Positions 1 to 7,671 are shown, counted from the first letter of the stretch. The stretch is DNA of 11,458 bases from an uncultured Collinsella sp. (GCA_900548515.1 URKU01000061.1:1-11458), one strand, 5' to 3'. The notes: generated by a model from the letters alone, not told the origin. Numbers and translations are program-made.

Positions 1-2
1 CC

Positions 3-977
3 GCTGCGGCAGAGGCGGCATCGCGTGCTGCCGAGGAGGTGCATCGTCCTCCCGTGGTGCCGATGGAACGCGTTGTCGGTCGCGAGGATATCGAACGTGG
101 CGAGCGCGCCGGCCGCAAGCGCAGTCAGGAGCCAGGCTTTCCGCGCTTTTTTGCCGAGCTCAATCTGGGCCTGGTCCTCACGGCCTTTGCCATCGTGGCT
201 TTCAAAACGCCCAATCACTTTGCCTTCGGCGGCACCTCGGGCGTGTCGGTCATTCTTTCCACGCTGTTCCCGACCCTGCCCGTCGGCGTCTTTATGTGGA
301 TTATCAACGCGGTCCTGGTCATCCTGGGTTTTATTTTTTTGGAGCGCAAGGCAATCCTTTGGAGCGTCTTTGCCTCGTTTGCGCTTTCGGCCTACGTCTC
401 GCTGTTTGAGCTCTTCATTCCGACCGATGTTTCGATGACGGGCGATATGTGGCTCGACCTGTGTTTTGCCGTCATCTTGCCGGCGCTGGGCAGTGCCATT
501 GTCTTTGACATTGGCGCCTCGACGGGCGGCACCGACATCCTTGCCATGATTCTCAAACGCCGCACGACGCTCGAGATCGGACGCGCCTTGCTGCTGGTCG
601 ATATCGGCATCGTGACCATCGCGGCTTTCCTGTATGGCCCGCGCGTCGGCCTGTACTGCGTGCTTGGTCTGTTTGCCAAGACGCTCGTGGTCGATAAGGC
701 CATCGAGAGCATTCACCTTCGTAAGGTCTGCACGATTATTTGCGCCGAACCGCGCAAAGTCGAGGAGTTTATCGTCAAGCATCTCAACCGCACAGCAACA
801 ATCAGCCGTGGTTACGGCGCCTTCTCGGGCAAGTGCGTCACGGTGATTATGAGCGTGCTGAGCCGTCGCGAGGCAGTGCAACTGCGCCGCTATACCCGCG
901 ATATCGATCCGGATGCGTTTATCACGATCGTTGACAGCTCCGAGATCGTGGGCAAGGGCTTCCGCGGCACGAACTAG
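3..977 (+). CDS. YitT family membrane protein (YitT_membrane + DUF2179), 5' end not in window
   Basis: The reading frame is open to the left edge, so the true start may lie outside the window. Internal candidates are GTG 39 and ATG 63, neither with a well-spaced ribosome-binding site (GAGGAGG at 33-39 is too far from the ATG). Counting from GTG 39, a charged, Arg/Glu-rich head of about 35 residues is followed by several hydrophobic segments up to about residue 225, with the family glycine motifs GGTSGVS (near residue 64) and GASTGGTDI (near 158). A soluble C-terminal domain from about residue 228 (KVCTIICAEPRKVEEFI, then SRGYGAFSGK) matches DUF2179. Proteins of this architecture are integral membrane proteins of unproven function. 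The Ala-rich stretch before position 39 could be a real N-terminal extension. No terminator is obvious after the stop. The family call is secure; the start is not. Confidence 0.85.
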   Translation, partial: AAAEAASRAAEEVHRPPVVPMERVVGREDIERGERAGRKRSQEPGFPRFFAELNLGLVLTAFAIVAFKTPNHFAFGGTSGVSVILSTLFPTLPVGVFMWIINAVLVILGFIFLERKAILWSVFASFALSAYVSLFELFIPTDVSMTGDMWLDLCFAVILPALGSAIVFDIGASTGGTDILAMILKRRTTLEIGRALLLVDIGIVTIAAFLYGPRVGLYCVLGLFAKTLVVDKAIESIHLRKVCTIICAEPRKVEEFIVKHLNRTATISRGYGAFSGKCVTVIMSVLSRREAVQLRRYTRDIDPDAFITIVDSSEIVGKGFRGTN

Positions 978-1127
978 CGCGGACGCATCCTTCGAATCAT
1001 TGAATAAGGCCGCCTACGTTGCAAATCGGCCATCTTGGAGTATTTGTCCCCACATTGGGCGATAATGTTGCCAAAGACATCGTTTGCGATCCAGGTGATT
1101 CGCTCTAGATACGAAGGGATGATTTCG

Positions 1128-2462
1128 ATGTTCTGTTCGCAGTGTGGCGCCCCCATGGGCGATAACGACAAGTTCTGCGGCGCGTGTGGCGCTCCTAATG
1201 CCGGTGCTGCAACCTCTGCTCCTCAGGGGCAGTCTCAACCTCAGCAGTTTGTTCCTCAGCCTAACGTGAACGTGCCCAAGGGCTGTGTAGCTCAGGCGTT
1301 TGAAGACATGACCAAGACGCCGGGCGTGCTGCAGCGCGTGTGCCAGATTGCCTTTTTGCCGGCGCTCATCTGTGTCGTGTCGGTGCTCGTGCTCTTCATT
1401 CCCGTTATCGGCGGTATCGCGGCTGCCTTCGGCTTTTTGGCTGCCTGTGTGGCAAGCGCGTGCGGTTCTGGCTTTGGCATCGAATGGGGTCGCGACCTGT
1501 CGCTCAAGGTCGATGACGGCATGGATCGTCCGTTGATGCGTTCCACGTCGTTTGGCCTTGGCGTCTTTTCGGGCGTTATTTCGAGCGTGCTCAAGGTTAT
1601 CGCGGCTATTCCCGTTATTGGTGTAGCGCTTTCGCTGGTGGAGAGCGTGGTAATTGGTGCCGCGGGTGCGTACTCTTATTGCGGCTCCTATGCGCTTGAG
1701 GCCGCTCTGTTTGGCTCGCTGGGCCTGTTTGTTCTGGCTATGATTGCCACGGCGGTCCTGGGTGTCTTCTTTACTATGTTCGCCGACATCGCCGTGATGC
1801 ACTTTGCGGTGACCGGTCGCGTCGAGAGCGCGTTTTCGCTCGATAAGGTCTGGGCGGCCTTTAAGAACAATAAGACCAAGCTGTTCTGCGCATCGTTCCT
1901 TCCCGAGTTTTTGACGGGTCTGGTCGCCAACGTTATCACATGGATCCTGACGCTCGTCTTTGGCACCATTGCCTCTGTCGGTATGTATAGCTACTACTAC
2001 CGTCCTACGGCTATTGAGGCGCTTGTTACCGGCGGTGGCATTACGCTCGTATTGTTCTTGGTGCTGACGGCGTTTGTCACGGTATTCCTCACGGTCTTTG
2101 GCAACATGCTCAAGCATCGTGCCGTTGGCTATTGGGTTGCGCGTTATGCAAGCGAGTGGGCCGACGAGGACAAGGATGACGTCCTGACTTTTGTGTTGCC
2201 GTTTGAGAAGAAGTCCGCTCCTTCGGGTTACAGCGCTCCGGATGCTTCGCCGGCACCTGCGCCCGAGCCCGAGCCCGTGCCCGAGTCTGCGCCTGAGCCG
2301 GCACCTGTGCCCGAGCCTGCAACGTCGCCCGCGCCGACGTCTGCCCCGGCACCGGCCCCCGCGCCCGAGGCGACGCCTGCGGAACCCGATTGGAATGCCG
2401 TTGCCACGCCGGCGGATGAGCCGGGCGATAATCCTGCTGCCGAAAACAATCAAACCGAATAG
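1128..2462 (+). CDS. Zinc-ribbon membrane protein, DUF4013-like, with Pro/Ala/Glu-rich C-terminal tail
   Basis: Encodes 444 residues from ATG 1128, chosen because GAAGGG (1113-1118) sits 9 nt upstream and because the protein then begins MFCSQCGAPM. The frame is open further upstream (ATG 1035, ATG 1119), but those starts would place the zinc ribbon inside the protein. Cys3, Cys6, Cys17 and Cys20 form a CxxC-x10-CxxC zinc ribbon. After a Gln/Pro linker (about 31-50) come hydrophobic segments at roughly 75-110, 143-170, 195-227, 262-285 and 300-325. The stretch around MHFAVTGRVESAF resembles the conserved core of DUF4013 membrane proteins. Residues 365-420 are a low-complexity Pro/Ala/Glu run likely to be unstructured and cytosolic. 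A strong terminator follows. A GATAAT at 1061-1066 could be a -10 box but has no good -35. The function is unknown; the zinc ribbon suggests metal binding or protein contact rather than an enzyme. The DUF4013 match is from memory of the pattern. Confidence 0.88.
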   Translation: MFCSQCGAPMGDNDKFCGACGAPNAGAATSAPQGQSQPQQFVPQPNVNVPKGCVAQAFEDMTKTPGVLQRVCQIAFLPALICVVSVLVLFIPVIGGIAAAFGFLAACVASACGSGFGIEWGRDLSLKVDDGMDRPLMRSTSFGLGVFSGVISSVLKVIAAIPVIGVALSLVESVVIGAAGAYSYCGSYALEAALFGSLGLFVLAMIATAVLGVFFTMFADIAVMHFAVTGRVESAFSLDKVWAAFKNNKTKLFCASFLPEFLTGLVANVITWILTLVFGTIASVGMYSYYYRPTAIEALVTGGGITLVLFLVLTAFVTVFLTVFGNMLKHRAVGYWVARYASEWADEDKDDVLTFVLPFEKKSAPSGYSAPDASPAPAPEPEPVPESAPEPAPVPEPATSPAPTSAPAPAPAPEATPAEPDWNAVATPADEPGDNPAAENNQTE

Positions 2463-2470
2463 TCGGTCGA

Positions 2471-2505
2471 GGCGCCCTGGGCAACTGAGCCCGGGGTGTC
2501 TTTTT
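2471..2505 (+). terminator. Rho-independent terminator after the first zinc-ribbon gene
   Basis: GGCGCCCTGGGC (2471-2482) pairs along 12 positions, including three G-U pairs, with GCCCGGGGTGTC (2489-2500) around the loop AACTGA. Five T residues follow at once (2501-2505). It lies 9 nt past the stop codon, so this gene is probably transcribed separately from the DUF4234 gene downstream. Confidence 0.88.
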
Positions 2506-2549
2506 CTACTGCGAAAGCAAGAAAATGCCTGGGAAAACGGTTGCAGCAA

Positions 2550-2640
2550 AATTTCTCGGAAATTGGTCAATGTTGCGCAACAACGTCGCGGCTATTGTTG
2601 AGAACATAGACGTGTAAGGTTTGAAGGCGTGTAACGCCTT
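2550..2640 (+). promoter_or_regulatory. Cluster of small dyads upstream of the DUF4234 gene
   Basis: Three symmetric motifs sit in the 150 bp between the terminator and the next start. AATTTC-TCG-GAAATT lies at 2550-2564. The perfect palindrome TGTTGCGCAACA lies at 2571-2582. A hairpin AAGGCGT-GTA-ACGCCTT lies at 2624-2640, ending 6 nt before the AAGGGGAGG ribosome-binding region. The first two are of a size and shape that could bind a dimeric repressor, and the third could influence translation initiation. I could not place a convincing -35/-10 pair here, so a regulatory role is inference. Confidence 0.3.
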
Positions 2641-2657
2641 GGGAAAAGGGGAGGCTT

Positions 2658-3314
2658 ATGTTTTGTCCTAGTTGCGGATCGCCCCTTTCGGACGATGCCA
2701 AGTTCTGCCCGGTTTGCGGATCTCCTATTGGTGCTGCTCCCGCTGCTCCTCAGCCTGCGCCTCAGCCGCAGCCCGCGCCTCAGCCCACGCAGATTCAGCC
2801 CACTCCGGTTCAGGCTGTTCAGCCTCAGCCGCAGCCCCAGCAGTACGCGAATCAGCAGCAGTACACCGGTCAGTACGCCCAGCAGCCTGCTGCAGCTCCG
2901 ATGGGCTATGGACCTGTAAAGAGCGACCGTAGCTTGATTGGCTGGCTCCTGCTTTCTATCGTGACCTGCGGCATCTATTCGTATTACTTCCTCTACTGCC
3001 TGGCTCGCGACATCAATACCATGTGCCAGGAGGATGGCGATTCCACGCCGGGTATTGCCGCATTCATCTTGCTGTCGTTTGTGACCTGCGGTTTCTATGC
3101 CCTCTACTGGTACTATAAGATCGGTAACCGCCTGCAGGCCAACGCTCCTCGCTATGGCCTGGTGTTCCAGGAGAACGGCACCACCATTCTTATGTGGCAG
3201 ATTGTCGGTGCGCTCCTGTGCAGCCTTGGTCCCATCTTTGCCATGAACATCATCATCAAGAATACCAATGCCATGGCAACGGCTTACAACGTCCGTCTTG
3301 GCGCTCGTGCCTAA
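2658..3314 (+). CDS. Zinc-ribbon DUF4234 membrane protein
   Basis: Encodes 218 residues, with AAGGGGAGG (2646-2654) just before ATG 2658. Cys3, Cys6, Cys17 and Cys20 make a zinc ribbon nearly identical in layout to that of the gene at 1128 (MFCPSCGSPLSDDAKFC here). Residues 27-80 are a Pro/Gln-rich linker. The rest is membrane-embedded: segments near 92-115, 131-152 and 174-199, with the DUF4234 hallmark TCGIYSYYF (103-111) repeated as TCGFYALYWYYK (143-154). DUF4234 has no established function. The two ribbon proteins are likely paralogous in their head but carry different membrane modules. The 3' end is overlapped by the next gene, which implies translational coupling. The call of family is firm; the role is unknown. 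Confidence 0.9.
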   Translation: MFCPSCGSPLSDDAKFCPVCGSPIGAAPAAPQPAPQPQPAPQPTQIQPTPVQAVQPQPQPQQYANQQQYTGQYAQQPAAAPMGYGPVKSDRSLIGWLLLSIVTCGIYSYYFLYCLARDINTMCQEDGDSTPGIAAFILLSFVTCGFYALYWYYKIGNRLQANAPRYGLVFQENGTTILMWQIVGALLCSLGPIFAMNIIIKNTNAMATAYNVRLGARA

Positions 3315-3804
3315 CGATACGAGCGGCGTGAACGGCTCCCAGGGACATAAGGGCGCGGCGGAGCTCATTCGCCGCGCCCTTTCTTGCATCGGCGCGCTCT
3401 TTGTTGCCTGGCTTGCACTCTACCTGCTCGATATCGGCTGCGTGTTTCGCCTGATGACGGGCATTCCCTGTCCGGGATGTGGTATGACGAGGGCCTGGCT
3501 GGCGGCGCTGCGACTCGATTTTGCGGCGGCAATTGCCTACCATCCGCTGTTTTGGGTGGTGCCGATTGCGTTTGTACTCGCGTTTGTGCGCGAGGAGGTG
3601 GCATCGAGCAAGCTGAAGCGTGGCATCGACATTGCGGTTATTGTTCTGTGCGTGCTGGTCGTTGCCGTATGGATCGTGCGCCTTATCAACCCGGCAGACG
3701 CGGGCCTGCTCTTTGGTGGACACGCTCCCGCCGGAGTTCCCACCGATATCATCCACCTCGAAACCCCACGCTGGCTCACTATCCTTCGCTCTTACCTGTC
3801 GTAA
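3307..3804 (+). CDS. DUF2752 membrane protein
   Basis: Encodes about 165 residues if started at GTG 3307, which overlaps the DUF4234 stop by 8 nt and would fit coupled translation. ATG 3268 (178 aa) and GTG 3328 are in the same frame and cannot be excluded, because none has a good ribosome-binding site. Hydrophobic segments lie at about 25-46, 76-93 and 107-125. The motif PCPGCGMTRAW (54-64), with two cysteines, followed by a HP dipeptide (79-80), is the signature of DUF2752. This domain has no known function. It is often encoded beside small zinc-ribbon or CD225-type membrane proteins, which fits the neighbour here (recalled, not checked). A long hairpin follows the gene. Confidence 0.85.
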   Translation: MPNDTSGVNGSQGHKGAAELIRRALSCIGALFVAWLALYLLDIGCVFRLMTGIPCPGCGMTRAWLAALRLDFAAAIAYHPLFWVVPIAFVLAFVREEVASSKLKRGIDIAVIVLCVLVVAVWIVRLINPADAGLLFGGHAPAGVPTDIIHLETPRWLTILRSYLS

Positions 3805-3835
3805 CGGAGGACGCGCTAAAAAGCGGTCGACACAT

Positions 3836-3875
3836 AAGCGGGGGCGAACGTTGAGATAACGTTCGCCCCCGCTTT
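3836..3875 (+). terminator. Strong hairpin terminator between convergent genes
   Basis: GCGGGGGCGAACGTT (3838-3852) is perfectly complementary to AACGTTCGCCCCCGC (3858-3872) around the 5-nt loop GAGAT. Flanking AA/TT can extend the stem, and three T residues follow on the + strand. It sits between the stop of DUF2752 and the stop of the - strand M20 gene (3910), so it probably stops + strand transcription and may also serve the other direction, where the T run is weaker. Confidence 0.75.
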
Positions 3876-3909
3876 GCTCTAGCCAGGTTGTTATGGGTGG
3901 GCGTGACGG

Positions 3910-5373
3910 CTACTCGTCGCGCTTCTCCTCGTGGCGAGCGGCGGCACGGGCATCGTGAATGCCCTTGATGGCGGCATGGCGGGCGGTGCGGGCGTCGTGC
4001 ACGGCGTCGCGGGCCTCGGCGGCCGTTGCCTTGGCAGAGCGCAGCTTGGCTGCCAGGTCGGGATTGGTCTCGGCAACCGCGGCGATCGTGGGGCCGTCGA
4101 GCTCTTCTTGCGTGGGCTCGGCCAAAAAGTCGATGGCATACTGAGCGGCTACCATGGAGCCCTTGGCGAGCACGCTCTCGTCGATCTTATAGAAGCAGGA
4201 GTGCTGGGCATAGGTGGCGCCAATCTGGGGGTTGCGCGTGCCAACAAAGGCGAGCACGCCCGGTACGCGGCGCAGATACTCCGAGAAGTCCTCGCCCGAA
4301 AGCGTGCCGCGGTAATGGCCCTCGCCCGCGGGACCCAGGCACTTGAGCACAGCTTGGCGGCAGCGCTCGCTCGAGGCGGCATCGTTTTCGACCTTGTAGT
4401 TGGCGATGGTGTAGTCGGTGAGTTCGGCCTCGGCGCCCAGGGCAGCCGCGGTGTGCTCCACGATGCGGCGCATAAGTTCGGGCATCTCTTCATGCGTCTT
4501 GTCGCCATAGGTGCGTACCGTGCCGGCGAGGTACGCCGTGCCGGCGATAACGTTGCGCGCGGTGCCGCCATGCAGCTCGCCGACGGTGATGACGGCGGGT
4601 TCGTAGGGGCTGATCTCGCGCGAGACGATGGTCTGCAGGGCGTTGACGATTTCGGCGGCAACCATAACGGCGTCGTGGCCGCGCTGGGGCATGGCGCCAT
4701 GGCACGAGGTGCCGCGGACATCGATGCGGAACCAGTCGGTGTTTGCCATGCGCGGACCGGGCTCGCAGCTCACGGTGCCGGCATCGACCTCGCTCCAGAT
4801 GTGCGCGGCATAGGCGCCGTCGACGCCATCGAGTACGCCCGTGCCGATCATGAGCTTGGCGCCCTGGCCGTTTTCCTCGCTGGGCTGGAATACGATGCGA
4901 ATCTCGCCGTGGATGTCATCGGTCATGTGGCGCAGAATCTGCAGCGTGCCGAGCATCATGGCGATATGGCAGTCGTGACCGCAGGCGTGCATGCAGCCCT
5001 CGTTGACGCTGGCGAACTCCTCGCCGGTCTGCTCGGTGACAGGCAGGGCGTCGATGTCGGCGCGCAGCAGGATGCGGCGGCGCGGCGTGCCGTCCTCGCG
5101 GTAGGCATCGGGCGCGGTACCGCGAAGCGTCGCCACCAGGCCCGTCTTGAGCGGACGCTCGTAGGGGATATTCATGGCGTCGAGCTGGTTGGCAATGTCG
5201 GAAGTCGTGCGCTCCTCGGCAAGGCTCAACTCCGGGTGCTTATGGAAGTGCCGGCGCTGCTTGATGATGTAGGGTTCAAACTCGGCGGCGATATCCTGGA
5301 TGGCCGCGGTGACGTCGTCTGCCGCGCGAACCTCGGTTGCCGCCATAATTTGCTGTGCCTTGGTCTTCGTCAT
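3910..5373 (-). CDS. M20 family metallo-amidohydrolase (aminoacylase/peptidase) with C-terminal Ala-rich tail
   Basis: Encodes 487 residues from the ATG at 5373. The frame stays open to 5766, but AAGGAG (5384-5389 on the complement) lies 10 nt before this ATG, and homology begins soon after. The M20D pattern is visible: RHFHKHPELS (41-50), RADIDALP (104-111), HACGHDCH (129-136), QPSEE (163-167), GTSCHGAMP (221-229), GEDFSEY (360-366) and a late HSCFYK (391-396). Cys131, His133, Glu167, His191 and His391 are the expected metal ligands, with Glu166 the likely general base. Such enzymes hydrolyse N-acyl amino acids, hippurate-like amides or small peptides in the cytosol; the substrate here cannot be read from sequence. 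Residues 421-487 form an Ala/Arg/Glu-rich, probably helical extension not usual for the family. It is divergent from the Amidohydro_3 gene. Confidence 0.93.
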   Translation of the reverse strand: MTKTKAQQIMAATEVRAADDVTAAIQDIAAEFEPYIIKQRRHFHKHPELSLAEERTTSDIANQLDAMNIPYERPLKTGLVATLRGTAPDAYREDGTPRRRILLRADIDALPVTEQTGEEFASVNEGCMHACGHDCHIAMMLGTLQILRHMTDDIHGEIRIVFQPSEENGQGAKLMIGTGVLDGVDGAYAAHIWSEVDAGTVSCEPGPRMANTDWFRIDVRGTSCHGAMPQRGHDAVMVAAEIVNALQTIVSREISPYEPAVITVGELHGGTARNVIAGTAYLAGTVRTYGDKTHEEMPELMRRIVEHTAAALGAEAELTDYTIANYKVENDAASSERCRQAVLKCLGPAGEGHYRGTLSGEDFSEYLRRVPGVLAFVGTRNPQIGATYAQHSCFYKIDESVLAKGSMVAAQYAIDFLAEPTQEELDGPTIAAVAETNPDLAAKLRSAKATAAEARDAVHDARTARHAAIKGIHDARAAARHEEKRDE

Positions 5374-5541
5374 GGTCGATTTGCTCCTTGCTGGGTTGAT
5401 CGCAAAATCGTACAGGCTCTCTCCAGTATGCCACCTGCCGCTAGGGCTGGTAAAGTTGCCGTTTGCCGCTTGGGGTTTTGTTGCAAGGGCGGGGGAGTAC
5501 ACTCGGGGGTGTTGAATTACCTGCCAGAGATGGGGATGCCC
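5374..5541. promoter_or_regulatory. Divergent intergenic region between the two amidohydrolases
   Basis: This gap must hold the start signals of both divergent genes. On the - strand, TTTACC and CATACT separated by 18 nt are a weak candidate promoter for the M20 gene. On the + strand, TTTTGT (5476-5481) and TACACT (5498-5503), 16 nt apart, are a weak candidate for the Amidohydro_3 gene. Neither is close to consensus, and no strong operator palindrome is visible. Co-regulation from this shared region is inference. Confidence 0.3.
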
Positions 5542-7179
5542 ATGCAGCATATCGATCGGATTATCCGCTCCAAGAACGTTTTTACCGCCCAAGACGGCAT
5601 CGATACCGCCCGCGAGCTGGCGATCGCCATCGCGGGTGATCGCATCGTCGCAGTCGGCGCGCCCGATGACGTGATTGCCTCCGCTCCTGCCGTCACGCCG
5701 GTGGTCGATTACGGCGAGCAGTTTGTCTGTCCCGGTTTCCATGACGCGCACCTGCACTTCTTCCATACCTCGGTCGGCTCCTCACCGTATATGCTCATGG
5801 ATATGGGCACGTCAGAGGCAGCGCTGGTGCAGCATTCGCTCGAGTTTTCCCAGGATCTGCCCGACGATGCCTGGGTCGTGACGCAGGGCTGGCGCGATTA
5901 CCGTTGGGATCCGCCCGAGCATCCCACCAAGGCGTCGCTCGATGCTGCTTTTCCCGATCGCCCCTGTGTTATGTACTCGGGCGACGGGCATACGCTGTGG
6001 CTCAACAGCCGCGCGCTCGAGGCGCTCGGCGTGACGCGTGACAGCGAGCCGCCGGCGGGTGGCAGCTACGACAAGGATGCAAATGGCGAGCTCACGGGTA
6101 TTGCTCACGAGGCTGCGGCCATGCAGCTGCTGCCGCGCTGTCTTGAGTGGCTGGGAGAGGACCGCATCGCGAGCGCGTATGCCGATCAAATGAAACGCAT
6201 GGCCGAGCAGGGCATTACCTCGATTTGCGACATGTCGCTCATGCCCATGCCAGGCTGCGACTTTATTCGCGACGATGTTTACGACAGGCTGCAGGCCGCC
6301 GGCAAGCTGGGCATCCGCGCCCATCTGTTTCCCACGCTGCTGGATGACCAATCGCGCTTGGAAGAACTCCAGACCCGCTACGCGAACAACGCGCTGCTCT
6401 CGGCGCCAGGCTTTAAACAGTTCTTCGACGGCGTGTCGAGCGAACATACCGCATACCTCACTGAGCCCTATACCAACCCGCGCTTCCCGGGCGACCAGGG
6501 TCGCCTGACGGTTCCTGTCGAGCGCATGCGCAAGTTGGTTCTTGCGGCAGCCGAGCGCGGCCACACCGTGCGCATCCACGTTATCGGCGACGGTGCCATC
6601 CATGCTGCGCTCGATATCTTTGAGGAGGCGGCAGAGCTCTACGGTCTGCCCCCGCACGGTCATAACACACTCGAGCATCTGGAGAATCTGCTGCCCGAGG
6701 ACATCGATCGTCTGCGCAAGCTCAACGTCATTGCCTCGAGCCAGCCTTGCCACATCACGCTCGACCCGGGTGGCCCGGAGCGCGACCTGGGCCTGGAACG
6801 CAGCCGCATCATGTGGCCGTTCGCAACCTATAAGCAGCGCGGTATCCGTCAAGCTTTCGGTACCGATAGCCCCATCACAGCCGTTACCAGTATGAACGTG
6901 CTCTACACGGCCATCACGCGCCAAGACCCCCGCAGTCACTGGCCCGAGGGCGGCTGGCTCCCCAGCGAGCGTATCGACGCGGCAACTGCTCTGCGCAACT
7001 ACACCCTTGGCAGCGCGTACGCAGCGGGCGACGAGCGAAACCTCGGCAGCCTAGAGCCCGGCAAATACGCCGACCTAGTAGTCCTGGACCAAAACCCGCT
7101 CACCATCGACCCCCAAGAGCTCCAGGCTACCAAGGTTCAAGCCACCTACCTGGCAGGCAACTTAATCTACGAGCGCTAA
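5542..7179 (+). CDS. Amidohydro_3 family metal-dependent hydrolase (YtcJ-like)
   Basis: Encodes 545 residues from ATG 5542, preferred because GGGG (5532-5535) lies 6 nt upstream. ATG 5530, ATG 5536 and GTG 5509 are in-frame alternatives. Family motifs appear in order. GFHDAHLHFF carries the metal pair His70/His72. FKQFFDGVSSEHTAYL carries Lys292, the expected carboxylated lysine. HVIGDGAIH carries His346 and His354, TLEHLENLL carries His379, and FGTDSPI carries the catalytic Asp442. The start (IIRSKNVFTAQD) and end (GSLEPGKYADLVVLDQNPL) form the small beta-sandwich that flanks the TIM barrel in this superfamily. Relatives hydrolyse amides such as N-substituted formamides, but annotation within the family is poor, so the substrate is unknown. 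Length is normal for the family and all metal ligands are present, so it should be active. Confidence 0.92.
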   Translation: MQHIDRIIRSKNVFTAQDGIDTARELAIAIAGDRIVAVGAPDDVIASAPAVTPVVDYGEQFVCPGFHDAHLHFFHTSVGSSPYMLMDMGTSEAALVQHSLEFSQDLPDDAWVVTQGWRDYRWDPPEHPTKASLDAAFPDRPCVMYSGDGHTLWLNSRALEALGVTRDSEPPAGGSYDKDANGELTGIAHEAAAMQLLPRCLEWLGEDRIASAYADQMKRMAEQGITSICDMSLMPMPGCDFIRDDVYDRLQAAGKLGIRAHLFPTLLDDQSRLEELQTRYANNALLSAPGFKQFFDGVSSEHTAYLTEPYTNPRFPGDQGRLTVPVERMRKLVLAAAERGHTVRIHVIGDGAIHAALDIFEEAAELYGLPPHGHNTLEHLENLLPEDIDRLRKLNVIASSQPCHITLDPGGPERDLGLERSRIMWPFATYKQRGIRQAFGTDSPITAVTSMNVLYTAITRQDPRSHWPEGGWLPSERIDAATALRNYTLGSAYAAGDERNLGSLEPGKYADLVVLDQNPLTIDPQELQATKVQATYLAGNLIYER

Positions 7180-7293
7180 TATTCATGCCGTACCGTTAAA
7201 CACGGCTCGGGCAGCCTATTTTGGGATGGCGCTCGGGCCGCGTTTGTTTGCCGATCGGGTCCGTTAGGAGCGTTCCCGCTCTGCTTGATTTGG

Positions 7294-7323
7294 GCGCGGG
7301 GCGGAGGCGCCGCTGCCCCGCGC
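7294..7323. repeat. GC-rich hairpin
   Basis: GCGCGGGGC (7294-7302) pairs perfectly with GCCCCGCGC (7315-7323), and the centre itself contains the palindrome GGCGCC. It lies 115 nt past the stop of the Amidohydro_3 gene. There is no real T run after it (TCAATTT), so it may act as a weak terminator or RNA-stabilising structure at the 3' end of that transcript. The role is not established. Confidence 0.5.
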
Positions 7324-7433
7324 TCAATTTGGATATCAGCAATGCCGTCTCTTGGTGTTTTGCATACTTTCACTTGCAGATTGCATAAAAAGGTTGGATT
7401 GATTTTTCTGGTCCTGTTGTACCCCCGCCTGGG

Positions 7434-7671
7434 CCGTGCAAAAAACGGAGTATTCAGCACCGCAAGCCCTGCCGGCGCCGCTGCGGTCGGGTAGTATCGC
7501 GGAGCTCGACGTCATTTTGTGGTTCGGTGTGGCGCGAGACATGTCTATTTGTCTCGACGAGGTCTGTCTGCCGATCCAAATTGCCGGTCGAAGGCGTCCT
7601 TGGGACCAATATGGTTTGTCCGGCGCGTATGCAGCCGTTCTGCTCTGCTGAATACTCCCAAAAATGCACGG
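7434..7671. repeat. Inverted pair of a 26-nt motif (possible REP/MITE-type dyad)
   Basis: The motif CCGTGCA, six variable bases, then GGAGTATTCAGCA, lies at 7434-7459. Its reverse complement, TGCTGAATACTCC, six variable bases, then TGCACGG, lies at 7647-7671 (the arms match at 20 of 26 positions; the 13-bp part is perfect). The six-base spacers differ (AAAAAC in one copy, TTTTTG in the other when both are read in the same orientation). Beyond the motif both flanks carry a GT-CCCCC...GGG trace, which hints at a longer, decayed homology. The 187 bp between the arms shows no gene. Confidence 0.55.
7535..7556. repeat. Small dyad CGAGAC...GTCTCG
   Basis: CGAGAC (7535-7540) and GTCTCG (7551-7556) can pair, with a further GACATGTC palindrome overlapping the left arm. 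It is short and could be chance in this base composition. It is noted because it lies inside the larger inverted pair. Confidence 0.3.

Noticed and set aside
1034..1044. TTGGAGTATTT near 1040 as another copy of the GGAGTATTCAGCA motif
   Set aside because: Only the GGAGTATT core matches, without the CCGTGCA part or the CAGCA end, so chance is likely.
1014..2570. 518-codon open frame on the - strand across the first zinc-ribbon gene
   Set aside because: The translation is Arg/His-rich and repetitive without domains, while the + strand has a start signal, zinc ribbon, membrane helices and terminator.
3931..5541. Long + strand open frame fused in front of the Amidohydro_3 gene
   Set aside because: It lies antisense to the well-supported M20 gene, is Gly/Ala/Arg-rich with no family motifs, and is open only because of high GC codon bias. 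Homology starts near 5542.
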